Source: Dendrobium chrysotoxum (lineage: Eukaryota > Streptophyta > Magnoliopsida > Asparagales > Orchidaceae). From it: a stretch of 64,000 bases of DNA. The position numbers were made by a program, and so were the translations under genes. Of the stretch, positions 46,224-56,880 are shown in pieces. The notes below the pieces were generated by a model. It did no database searches, had not been told where the DNA came from, and saw nothing but the letters and a program-made list of their open reading frames with translations. Numbering within the stretch: the stretch's first letter is position 1; every line of letters starts with the position of its first letter. The stretch spans positions 100,249,264-100,313,263 of the forward strand of contig CM034314.1 of NCBI GenBank assembly GCA_019925795.1, given 5' to 3'.

Positions 46224-47659
46224 TGTTGAAACTTAGAAATCAAGATTGAGTTTTATGCTATATAATTTTTTGATGATAACAAAATATTACTGTTCTGATA
46301 TTATTGTTTCTCCTAACATACATTGGATATATTTCTAGTTGTTTTAGTGTGTACTAATATTTCAGAGAAATCATACTTCAGACTACTGAAGACTTTAAGA
46401 TAGTATAGAATAGGATTTTGTGTAATAAATTTTATAAATTTTTATTTTCTTGAGTTATAGAGAGTGTGATTGTAATTGGATAACTGTGCACACATACACT
46501 GGGGGATAGAGTTAAGTGTATGAAATTTGGTTCATACCAGATCATCCAGATGAACTCGAACTGTTCGTCCAGAAAAACTTAAATCATATAGATGACTAAC
46601 AGAATACGAAATACATATCATATTAGATCGTCCAGATGAACTTGAACTATTCATACATATGATCTAAAAGAGTACAAATGACTGACAATGTACAAAATGA
46701 AGTTCGTACTAGTTCGTCTCAGGATTTTTGAACTATTCATACAGATGATCCATGATCGCACTTTTTGATCTAATTATGTTTGACTTTAAAATTTTAGTTT
46801 TTGGATGATTTTTTCTTTAGGTTTCTATAAAATAAGTCCTAGAAACTATCTACCAATGTATTTGCTGTGAATTTCTCTTTAGAGTGAAAAGGGAGAGTGT
46901 GTTTAGGAGTGGAGAGTGAGAGATCTTATAAGAGGAAATTGTAAGGGATTCATAAGGTTGCCCAAATGTGAGGATCTCTTATTGTTTCTTCGAACTTCTG
47001 CCCTAATTCTTTAAAGACTCTACTAGAGAGAAGATTTTCAAAGTAGATCGGGTGCTCTGCCTTTACCAAGAGGGTGAAAAAGGACATCAAGGTTCTCTAC
47101 CTTCACCAGGAGGGTGAAAAAGGATGAGGGTTCTCTGTATTTATTAAGAGGGTGAAAAAGGATGACGGTTCTCTACCTATACTAAGAGGGTGAAAAAGGA
47201 CATGACGGTACACTGCCATCACTTGGAGAGTGTAAAAGGCGTCGGTTTTCTCCCGCATCGGATTGGTGGAAGAAAGTTTGTAAGGGCTTCTCTGCCTTGC
47301 TGTGGGGAGCAAAAGAAGAGTCACTATTGTTTAGTATAATACTTGAAGAAGGAGTCTTCAAGGAGTGGGCATTGGTCTAGTTGGACTGCAATACTATAAA
47401 ATTTGGTGTTCTTCTATTCCTTTACTTTTTCTTATATTTTATTGTTCTGCACTTTAAATTACCGTGGTTGGAATTTTTTTGTGATAATTATATTCAAACA
47501 ACTGCAAATTTTAGGATCATCGATTAAATTTTTTAGAAATAGTTTTCAAAAATTCTAAGAAATTTTTTAACTAACCGATTCACCCCCCCCCCCCCCCCCC
47601 CCTCTCTTGGTTAGCCTTGGGATAGTTCTACTAGATTTAATAACCTACATAAACTTTTA
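46224..47659 (+). repeat. 5' LTR of copia 2
   Basis: Starts TGTTGAAACTT and ends ACTTTTA (others end TTTCA). U3 has GAACTGTTCGTCCAG- and AGATCATCCAGATGAAC-type repeats in place of the CGTACAGTACG palindromes. TATA box TATAAAATA at 46,826-46,834. Tandem leader repeats (GGTTCTCT...GAGGGTGAAAAAGGA) at 47,048-47,270. A 20-C run lies at about 47,583-47,602 within the conserved TTCACCCC...TCTTGGTTAG motif. Confidence 0.88.
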
Positions 47660-47661
47660 AG

Positions 47662-47673
47662 TGGTATCAGAGC
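47662..47673 (+). promoter_or_regulatory. Primer-binding site of copia 2
   Basis: TGGTATCAGAGC, perfect match to the Met-tRNA-type site, two bases after the LTR. Confidence 0.95.
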
Positions 47674-47717
47674 CTATTTCAAAATTTAAAGTTTAGACTA
47701 CTTTTTGAAAATCGATC

Positions 47718-49203
47718 ATGGCTAATTTTGGAAACCAAAATACTATTGAAGGATATTTGATAACTAGACCACCTTTATTCCATAACATTCTGTTTAATTT
47801 TTGGAAAACTCGTATGTCTACTTTTTTGCAATCACTTAACTATCGCATGTGGATGCTAGTACAGGAAGGTTATACTGCACCTACTAGAATTATTGATGGC
47901 ATTAGGGTTGAAACACCATTTACTGATTGGACTTTAGAGGAAAGAGATATAGCACAGTTAAATGCCAAATATTTAAATAGTTTTTTTGTGCCTTGAAATC
48001 TAAGGATTATATACATGTTTCAACTTGCAAAACTAGAAAGAAAATATGGGATAGACTTTGCATAACTTATGAAGGGACAAATGAGGTGAAATAATCTAAA
48101 TTGAATATTTTATTACATGACTACGAACTATTTCGCATGAAACCAAATGAGTCTATTTCTGATATGTATACACATTTTACTCAGATTGTTACCTCGTTGC
48201 ATTCTTTAGGTAGAGAACTAACTAATTCTGAAAAAGTTAATAAAATTCTATGTTGTTTACCTACTGCTTATAATGTAAAGATAACTGCCATAATTAAATC
48301 AAAAGACCTGAATATATATTCTATTGACAATCTATTTGGATCACTGATTGCTTACGAGTAATGAGTGAATCAAAAATAGATTGATGCAGGTGATAAGCAG
48401 AAAGAGAAGAATATAGCTTTAAAGGCAGATGATTCAAAAAGTGATCAATCAATGCTTGCGGGTTGAAGAAGATATTACATTGATGATGAGATAATTCAAA
48501 AGTTTCCTTAAAAAAAGCAACGAAGATGTCAACATTGGAACAAAGGTAAGTACCATAAGAATGCAAAAGTTACTAATGAAGTCATTTGTTATGAATATAG
48601 AAAGCCTGGACATATTACGTCTGAGTGCCCAAATCTCAAAGTTAATTCTAGCAAGGAGAAAGCTGAGGAGAAAACTAACGTCAGGAAGGGCAAGAAAAGA
48701 ATACAAAGAGCTTTCTGGGCTGACTCAGCTTCAGACTCCTCAGAAATAGAAGCAGAAGAGGAGGTCACCAATTTATACTTAATGGTAGATAATCTTGATC
48801 ATTCAGATCAAGAAGAGGTATGTGACCTATCCTATAATGAATTATTTAAAGTTTCTGAGAAAATTTATAATGCATATAGAAAACTCAAAAAATTGCATGC
48901 TATTCTAAGTATTGAGTATTTGAATTTTCAAAAAGAGCATGAAAATCTTAGGAAAGATCATGCAGACATAGATAAAAATCACATGGCCTTGCTTGATGAA
49001 TTTGATGATTTGAATAAGAAGCATGAATTATTGAAAACATCATATAGTGAGCTTGAAAATGATTTTAAAGTTTTTATGAGTGAGACTGAACAAAAGAAAA
49101 TTGATTTAAAAATTGAAAATTCGATTTTGAAAAATGTAAACTCATATCTAGAAATAAAATTAAAAGCTATTATGGAAAATAGAACAGTTCCCACACTTGA
49201 ATA
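47718..49203 (+). pseudogene. copia 2 GAG
   Basis: MANFGNQNTIEGYLITRPPL, then FNFWKTRMSTFLQSLNYRMW (Trp kept here, lost in copia 1), a frameshift around 47,990, a stop at 48,361, a knuckle with one cysteine replaced (CYEYRKPGHITSEC, 48,588-48,629), and the coiled-coil region from 48,782 ending with a stop at 49,202. Same architecture as in copia 1. Confidence 0.88.
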
Positions 49204-49515
49204 ATTTTATAAGTCTAAAAAAAAGCACCCAAGTTCAAAACCTAGGAAGAGATATTATAACTCATATAGATTAATAAATCTTTTTCTTGGTGTGAAATAT
49301 TTTTCATGTGGAGTATTAAAACATAATTCCCACACATGCACTATTCATAGTAGAACACATTTAGTGTGGAGACATAAGATACATAAATTATAGTATATCA
49401 AGCATGCATCGAGATTATCATTGCCAAGAGGTAAACCTAAATTTATTTGGGTTCCTAAGTTTAACATTAGATTATTTTGTAGAAACGCTTTCATATAAGC
49501 CCTCATGAGAGTATT

Positions 49516-49888
49516 TGGTACATGGACAGCGGATGTTTTAAACATATGACTGGAGATATAACTCAATTCATATAATTGGAAGTCAGGAATGGAGGCAAGG
49601 TAACACTGGGAGATAATACCACTAGGAGAGTGGTAGGTATAGGTATGATTGGCAATGAGAATAATTTCTTTATTAAAAATATTTTATTGATTGAATGCTT
49701 AAAACACAACTTTCTAAGTATTAGTCAGCTATGTGATAGAGGTTTTAACATTATATTTTTACCTACAATCTACATTATAAGCCAAAATGGAGTTGATGTG
49801 TTGCATGGAAATAGGGTAAATAATATTTATATGCTTGATTTAAATTATGTTAAATCTTCTAATACTTTTTATCTCAAAACTATCTCTG
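49516..49888 (+). pseudogene. copia 2 protease and start of integrase region, cut off
   Basis: YMDSGCFKHMTGD keeps the D-S-G active-site triad. A stop follows at 49,573, then GGKVTLGDNTTRRVVG, KHNFLSISQLCDRGF and NNIYMLDLNYVKSS. The frame ends at LKTIS, where the telomeric tract begins. In copia 1 the next residues lead into the integrase finger. Confidence 0.88.
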
Positions 49889-49979
49889 GTTTAGGGTTTA
49901 GGGTTTAGGGTTTATGGTTTAGGGTTTAGGGTTTAGGATTTAGGGTTTAGGTTTTAGGGTTTAGGGTTTAGGGTTTAGG
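49889..49979 (+). repeat. Interstitial telomeric repeat (TTTAGGG)n
   Basis: Thirteen near-perfect heptamers GGTTTAG over 91 bp with three or four single-base changes (TTTATGG, GGATTTAG, GGTTTTAG). It lies exactly between the truncated copia 2 and the truncated gypsy gag. This is the Arabidopsis-type plant telomere unit. Confidence 0.97.
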
Positions 49980-51529
49980 TTGCTTGCCTTATTTAGAAGC
50001 TTCTCAAAGGTTTTAATTGTGAAACCCTTCAAAAGAAAAGCAACAGACTTGTGGATATTCTTTAGAAGAATCTCCACTACATGTTACTCTTACAGCTGGG
50101 GCTCACACTTCATCGAGAGGTTTTTCCATATCAAGATGTACTCAACTGGAGACTCTCCCAGCTTTCGCTTTTCGATGATGAGATCACCCACAATTGTGCG
50201 CTACTATGCTCCAAAAAATCTCTTTAGGAATAGATTTTTTAAGTTCATTGAAAGTTTTCACAGAATTGTTGGGTAGATCTACGTACCACTCAAAAACTAT
50301 ATTGGAAAGACTACTAATGAACTGGTGAAAGAGTAGAGCATCTGACCCCCTGATATTATAATAGGTTGCTTGGAAGTGTGTCAAATGCTGCCTCAAACTT
50401 TTAATTCTGATGAAAATTTTAAAGGATGGTGGCACAAAGCCCTTTGGATAAGAAACTAAATCATATTTTTCGGGATAGGGTATACCCTTTAGAATAGATG
50501 TAGTTCCTTTTGAATGCCTGGTCCTCGATCATCTATTTGATATCTTTTTAGGTCGATACCAGAGGGAGTGAGGAGACTATTGGAACTGTTGGTTGAACTA
50601 AGGGAGCTGACAAAATTGGTTGTTAGACTGGAGGGACTGTCGACACTGACTCGGGGATCTTAGAGCTAAATTTTAGCTTCTTAGCTTGGTCAGTGATTAC
50701 CAATAATTGCTCAATTATCTCCTAGTCTTTATCTTAAATTATCCCCTCCCCTTCGAATATCCCAGAGTCGGTAGTCCAAAGGGTGGCATCCCTAACAGTG
50801 TGAGGGACATCTACCTAAGGAGGTGATGTAGGGGCTTGGAGAGTGATAGCTCCTACATCAAGCAAGGTAAAGTCCTCAGATCCCTAGGTAGGGAGCTCAG
50901 GGATAATAGGTGGAATCTGAGAGAGACTGTCTGGGACATCAACTGAAATATCAACTGAATTAGTAACTGGAATGTCAACAGAACTAACAGCTGGAATATT
51001 AACTGGGCATCCACTGAATCAACTGGGATCCAGATAATACTGACTGGGATGTTTGACAACTTGACTGAAGACTGAGGTGGCTTAATTGATGTTGGAGAAA
51101 CATCAACTCTACTGATCTTCTTAGGGACATACTTTCTTTCTAGGGACTTGGGCCTCTTGCCCTTAGCTTCAATTATCCCTTTAATTTTAGAATCCTCCTT
51201 AGTTTTCACCACCACTGAGGCCAGCTTTATAAATTTTGGTGAGGGGACCGACGGCCTACTAGTAGAGTAGTGGCTCTTTCCAGGTTCAATAAGTATAATA
51301 CCCTCTATTTTAAAGGATGGAGGGTGTGAAACCCAGTGGTAACCATATACCAATACAGAAGTAACTGGTTATCATACAAATTTCTTATTTCTTCTAACAG
51401 GCTAGGGTGTCAAATTTCTTGCTTCAGATCTTTTTACATTAAGGATTTCCTTTTCAAACTTATGTGAGATCATCCTCTTCAGATGTCTCACATATTTCTC
51501 CTTAGTTTCACCTTCTTGGGTAGCACAGG
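49980..51529 (-). pseudogene. Ty3/gypsy-like gag, C-terminal and central part
   Basis: On the minus strand: KYDLVSYPKGFVPPSFK, HLTHFQATYYNIRGSDALLF, QFISSLSNIVFEWYVDLPNN, SVKTFNELKKSIPKEIF, then after a frame change LIIEKRKLGESPVEYILIWK and LLKGFTIKTFEKLLNKA. This is the retrotransposon gag domain with its W-Y-.-L-P and S-.-F-.-E-L core. Upstream (50,853-51,353) is a basic, serine/proline-rich region. Stops and shifts are frequent. The 3' end is lost at the telomeric tract. The 5' part continues beyond the copia 3 insertion at 56,276. Confidence 0.82.
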
Positions 51530-53015
51530 TGTTGTGACTCGGGCTCATGAGTTTTTGTTTTGATGATAACAAATATTATGACTCACATCTCCTAGTATTG
51601 CAATGTATATATTTGTTTGTGTGTATACTAATATTTTAGAAATACCATGCACCTTCCAACAAAGATTCAATACTCAAGAATGGGTAGAATAGGCTATGAT
51701 GTGATGATATTTATAATTTTCATTAATGTACTTTTTGATTTCTTGAGTCAAGCCCTGTAAGGGTGTATGATTGCTTGTGACCATGTACACACACACTCAG
51801 AGGGAGAGAGATCTAGTCAAAATATAAAGTTTAAATTTTGAACAAATCATACTGGACGATTTAGATTTATCCAGGATGATCTGTTCATTGAACTAATCAT
51901 CCTGGATGATCCAATATAATCTCAAAACCCTAGCTGCCATAATAATTCAGGCAAGATTTTAAGTTTTAATTTTTGGTCTAATCGTCTAGGACGATCCATA
52001 TTGTACTGGACGATCTATGATAATATTGCCTAAATTAATCTTGTGATTATTCAATCAAATATGCATAATTTGATATTCTGATCATCCTGGATGATCTGTA
52101 TATCATACTGGATGATTTGTTCAAAATTTATACTGATCGTCCTTGACTATCCTGTGATCATCCGGGACTATCAGATCAAATTCTGCACATCATCCTAGAT
52201 GATCCTATGATCATCCTGGATGATCTTTGGTGGCAAAATTGAGTTTTTAGGGTTTTCTGAAGCCGTCCCTTGGAGCACATCATCCTGGACGATCCTGCGA
52301 TCATCCTGGACGATTTTTATCGCCAGAACTGATTTGGAAGGGTTTTTAAAGCCCTTTATTTAAGGCTTGTCAAATACATTGAAAGTCACTTTGGCAGCAA
52401 TTGAGTCTTCATTTCTTTTAGAGAAAACTTGAAGAGATAGCTTAAAAGGGAGAGTGAAAAGGGTGGAGTTTAAGAGGGAGAAGAGCCTTAGAAGGGGGAT
52501 TTTTGAGGGAGTGTGAGGGGGTTCACACGGTGGCTTCGGCAAGCTTGCATCTAAGTACCATTAGATTCAAGGGTCATCTCGAGGGAAGTTTTGGGAAGAA
52601 AAAGATCTCTTTTGGTGTCAAAAGACTCGGCTACTCCGCCACACCGGGGAAGGTGGAAGTGATTTTGTAAGGACTTCTCCGCCTAGCTGTGGGGGCTAAA
52701 GGAGAGTCACTAAAGGTGTAGTGTAATACTCAGAGGGTACCTCCGGGGAGTGGACGTATATTAGGTTGGACCAAACCATTATAAATCTGGTGTGTTCTTT
52801 CTAATTATTTTCTGTATTTTATTTTACTGTGAATAACTGCTTGGGTGAAATATGTGATTGATCTTTTTATTATTGATTTAATTTAATTCCACTGAAAGAT
52901 ATAAAAAGATATTTTTTTGTTAAAAAAGTTTTTTTTTTAAATATCCAATTCACCCCCCCTCTTAGTTAGTCTCGGGACTAGTTCATAACGGTTTAACACC
53001 CCTCACAAACTTTCA
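51530..53015 (+). repeat. 5' LTR of copia 3
   Basis: Starts TGTTGTGACTCGGGCTC, ends CAAACTTTCA. U3 is filled with ATCCTGGACGATC/ATCATCCTGGATGATC inverted-repeat words (51,845-52,320). A TATA-like TTTATTTAAG is at 52,356. The multi-unit leader repeat is reduced to one block (CCGCCACACCGGG..GGTGGAAG). The conserved TTCACCCCC..TCTTAGTTAG motif is near the end. Confidence 0.93.
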
Positions 53016-53017
53016 AG

Positions 53018-53029
53018 TGGTATCAGAGC
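53018..53029 (+). promoter_or_regulatory. Primer-binding site of copia 3
   Basis: TGGTATCAGAGC, perfect Met-tRNA-type site, two bases after the LTR. Confidence 0.95.
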
Positions 53030-53074
53030 GAGATTCATAAAATCAAGTTTTGAAAAACTTTTAAATTTTGATCC

Positions 53075-54108
53075 ATGGCTAATTTTGGAAATCATTATGT
53101 TGCGGAAGGATCTTCAATCACCCGGCCACCATTATTTGAAAATATTACTTTTGATTTTTGAAAAATTTGCATGTCTATTTTCTTACAATCAATTGATTAT
53201 CGAATGTGGCATATGATTCAAACTGGCTATTCTATACCATCACGTGTTATAAATGAAATTAAAACTTATATTCCTTTTCCTGAATGGAGTAGAACATAAT
53301 AAATTAATGCTCAATTGAATGTTAAATATTTGAATTATTTTTTCTGTGCTTTGAATTCTGATGATTATATGTTAGTATCTGTATGCTCTACTAGCAAGGA
53401 AATTTAAAGTAAATTATGCACTACGTATGAAGGTACTTATGAAACCAAGCAATCTAGGTTAAATATTTTAATGCATGATTATGAACTTTTTAGCATGAAA
53501 TCTTATGAGATGATCTTGGATATGTATACTAGGTTTACTCAAATTGTTACATCATTACATGCATTAGAAAAAGAACTTTCAAACTTTAAAAAAGTCAATA
53601 AAATCCTACGTTCTCTACTTGATAAATTTGTTGCCAAAGTCGTTGTAATTTTTGAATCTAAAAATTTAAATGAATATTTTATTGATAATTTGATTTGCTT
53701 ACTCATTGCCTACGAGCAAAGTTTGGGTCAACAATTTTTGGATGCATGTGAAACTATAGTGCAAAAATTGAAGACACTGAAAGAAGCGACTCAGAAGATG
53801 ATGAAAGTCAGGAGTTAGCATCAATAACAAAGAAACTAAAAAGATTATTAAAGAACAAGCATTAAAATCAAAAGTGGAACAAAGGTAAAAATGGTAAGAA
53901 TGTTAAGTTCTCTTCTGACATTATTTGCTTTGGATGTAGGAAGCCTGAACATATGAAAAATCAGTGCCCGAACTTAAAAACCCTTCCTAAAAAGGAAAAG
54001 GGTAAAGCTAAGCAAATTATAATAAGGGCGAATAATGCAAAACAAAAATTCTCCTGGGCAGAGCTAGCTTCTGAATCATCAGATCAGGAGCGAGATGATG
54101 TGAATTAA
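53075..54108 (+). pseudogene. copia 3 GAG, sole coding remnant
   Basis: MANFGNHYVAEGSSITRPPL, FLQSIDYRMWHMIQTGY, then stops near 53,159 and 53,297, and an open middle part (MHDYELFSMKSYEMILDMYT, 53,471-53,818). The zinc knuckle CFGCRKPEHMKNQC (53,931-53,972) is intact. The end SWAELASESSDQERDDVN with TAA at 54,106 corresponds to the FWADSASDSS region in the other elements, so the coiled coil and everything after it are missing. Confidence 0.88.
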
Positions 54109-54756
54109 TATGTTTCTTGTGTTTATGTTTTACTTGTTTGTTATTTATCATTCGTTGAGTTTTTGTTTTTATTTTAGGTGTTATTTTTATGTTTTATTTC
54201 TATTTTTCTCTTTTTTTGTTATTTTTCTTTTAAAAAATTTTAAATTAGTTTCTCTGTTGTTTATGTAGTTTCTCTGATCAACACACACATATAACCTTTT
54301 GTTTTATTTATATTTTAGAAAATCAAAATTATTTTTCAAAGATCATGTTTTCTAAAAATGGAAAATTTACCTTTTATTTTTCTAAAAATTCTATGTAAGT
54401 TGTTGTTGATTTCTCTAAAATCTGGCAAAGGATGGAAACACATGATTTTGTCTCTCTATCTCATTTCTTTATATAAGGCTATTTCACTTTTGATTCAAAA
54501 TCTATTTCATATTATATAAGGCTATTTCACAAGGACCATTTTCGATCTTTTAGTCTATTTTTTCTATTTTGTGTTTATATGCTCCTCTTCTTTTTGATAA
54601 TGTCAAAGGGGGAGAACGTACTGTTTTATTTTTATTATATATATTTTTAAAAAAATATGTTTCTCCCTATTTTTAAAAAGTATTTTCTTAGTGAGGGGGA
54701 GATTAGAAGAAAATACTTTTTTATTTACAAATTTAACCAGTAATATTTACCATCAT
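54109..54756 (+). other. Non-coding 3' region of copia 3
   Basis: T-rich sequence with no frame. GATAATGTCAAAGGGGGAGAACG at 54,596 is a second purine-rich tract, upstream of the true one, of the kind also seen at 39,455 in copia 1. Confidence 0.7.
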
Positions 54757-54771
54757 AAAAAAGGGGGAGAT
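54757..54771 (+). promoter_or_regulatory. Polypurine tract of copia 3
   Basis: AAAAAAGGGGGAGAT immediately before the 3' LTR. Confidence 0.92.
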
Positions 54772-56270
54772 TATTGTGACTCGGGCTCACGAGTTTTTAT
54801 TTGATGATAATAAATAATATGACTCACATCTCCTAGTATTTATATTGTATATTTGTTTGTGTGTATACTAACATTTCAGGAACAGTATGCACCTTCTAAC
54901 AAAGATTCAAGGCTAAAAAATAGGTAGAATAGGCTATGATGTGATGATATTTGTAATTTTTATTGATATAATTTTTTGATTTCTTGAGTCAAGTCCTATA
55001 AGGGTGTATACTTACTTGTGACCATGTGCACACACACTCAGGGGGAGTGAGATCTAGTCAAAACTAGAAGTTCAACTTTTGAACAAATTGTATTGGACGA
55101 TTTAGATCATCCAGGATGATCTATTCATTAAACTAATCATCTTGGATAATATTTATATCATCCTGGATGATCCAATATGATCTCAAAACCCTAGCCACCA
55201 TAATAATTCAGGCAAGATTTCAAGTTTCAGTTTTTGGTCTAATCGTCCAGGATGATTCATATCATACTGGACGATCTATGATAATATTGCCTAAATTAAT
55301 CCTGTTATTATTCAATCAAATATGTATAATTTGATATTCTGATCATCCTAGATGATCTATATATCGTACTGGATGATTTGTTCAAAATTTGTATTGATCG
55401 TCCTTGACTATCCTGTGATCGTCCAAGACTATCGGGTTAAATTATGCATATCATCCTGAACGATCCTGCAATCGTCCTGGATGATCTTTGGTAGTAGAAT
55501 TGAGTTTTTAGGGTTTTTTGAAGTTTTCGTTTGGAGCACATCGTCCTGGGCGATCCTGCAATCATCCTGGATAATCTTTGCCGCCAGAACTAATTTGGAA
55601 GGGTTTTTAAAGCCCTTTATTTAAGGCTTATCAAAACTTTGAAAGTGTCTTTGGCAGCCATTGAGTCTTCATTTCTTTTGGAGAAAACTTGAAGAGAGAG
55701 CTTGAATGAGAGAGTGAAAAGGGTGGAGTTTGAGAGGGAGAAGAGCCTTGGAAGGGAGATTTTCGAGGGAGTGTGAGGGGGTTGACACTGTGGCTTTGGC
55801 AAGCTTGCACCTAAGTACCATCGAATTCAAGGGTCATCTCGAGGGAAGTTTTTGGAAGAAGAAGATCTCTTTGGTGTCAAAAGATCCAACTACGTCACCG
55901 CACCGGGAAAGGTGGAAGTGATTTTGTAACGGCTTCTCCGCCTAGCTGTGGGGGCTAAAGGAGAGTCACTAAAGGTGTAGTGCAATACTTAGAGGGTGCC
56001 TCCGGGGAGTGGATGTAGGTCAGGTTGGATCGATCCACTATAAATCTGGTGTGTTCTTTTTTATTATTTTATGCATTTTATTTTACTACGATTAACTGCT
56101 TGGGTGAAATCTGTGATGATCTTTTTATTATTGATTTAATTTGTTTCCACTGCAAGATATAAAAAGATATTTCTTTTTGTTAAAGAAGTTTTTAAATATC
56201 TAATTCACCGCCCCTCTTGGTTAGCCTCAGGACTAGTTCATAAGGGTTTAGCACCCCTCACAAACTTTCA
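54772..56270 (+). repeat. 3' LTR of copia 3
   Basis: Starts TATTGTGACTCGGGCTC (the expected TG has become TA) and ends CAAACTTTCA. Collinear with the 5' LTR throughout, with scattered substitutions, mostly transitions. Confidence 0.93.
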
Positions 56271-56275
56271 ATAGG

Positions 56276-56880
56276 TATAGATTATGTTCCTCAAAATCCT
56301 GGTTCCTTGCAGTTATTTTTCCTTTGGAGTTTTCTTGATCAAGTAGTCTATTGGGCATAGAGTAGAACTACCTATCTTAGTCACCCTCTCCTCCCCTGTA
56401 GCAATAACTAAGGGATAGAAACAACTCCCTTGAAGGAGTAGAGAGGAGGCAAGGATAGACAGATCCTCATCAGCCTCTGGCTCTATCTTGCCTAGAGTCT
56501 TAACCTCAATAACATTCCTTGCATTTACAATTTTCTTCCTAACTCTTCTCAAGTAGTTCTTTCTCTAATTTTTATTGGTAAACAGGATCTCAGAACTCGA
56601 TCCTTCCTTAAAAATAGAGTTTACTTTGGCAGCCTCAACAGGAGCTTCTAACTTTCCCTCCTCTACATTAGGATTGGGGGATTCAGCCTCTGACCCTAGG
56701 ACCAATTTCAATACAGGAGTGTTTAACTTAGCAGCATCAAGGTCAACTAATTTCTCCCCATTCATTGATAGCTCAATAGTTTGAAATCCCAAACCAAACT
56801 AAATTATTTTTCCAAAGTCAATTTCTTCACAAGTCAGACTCTTCTCAAAGGTGAAAATTAGCTTGCCGGCCCTTTGATTG
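56276..56880 (-). pseudogene. Ty3/gypsy-like gag, N-terminal part
   Basis: Continuation of the interrupted gypsy frame. On the minus strand: AGKLIFTFEKSLTCEEIDFG, FQTIELSMNGEKLVDLDA, then an acidic, proline-containing stretch LKLVLGSEAESPNPNVEEGK, followed by broken frames to 56,276. The family of this N-terminal part is uncertain; the assignment follows from continuity with the gag core at 50,184-50,435. Confidence 0.55.

Larger units (their letters stand above)
46224..49888 (+). mobile_element. Ty1/copia element 2 (SIRE-like), 3'-truncated in integrase
   Basis: 5' LTR, primer site, GAG, protease and the start of POL, aligned with copia 1, then an abrupt end just before the integrase HHCC finger at the telomeric tract. 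No 3' LTR is present in the window. It belongs to the same group as copia 1 but differs in LTR and U3 motifs. Confidence 0.9.
51530..56270 (+). mobile_element. Ty1/copia element 3, gag-only, two LTRs, nested in gypsy
   Basis: A 4,741-bp element with LTRs of 1,486 and 1,499 bp, primer site and polypurine tract. Flanks are ACAGG (51,525-51,529) and ATAGG (56,271-56,275), a 5-bp duplication with one change. The 1,756-bp interior holds only GAG and 0.65 kb of non-coding sequence; protease, integrase and RT are absent. It must have moved, if at all after the deletion, using enzymes from a relative. It interrupts the minus-strand gypsy gag. Confidence 0.93.
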
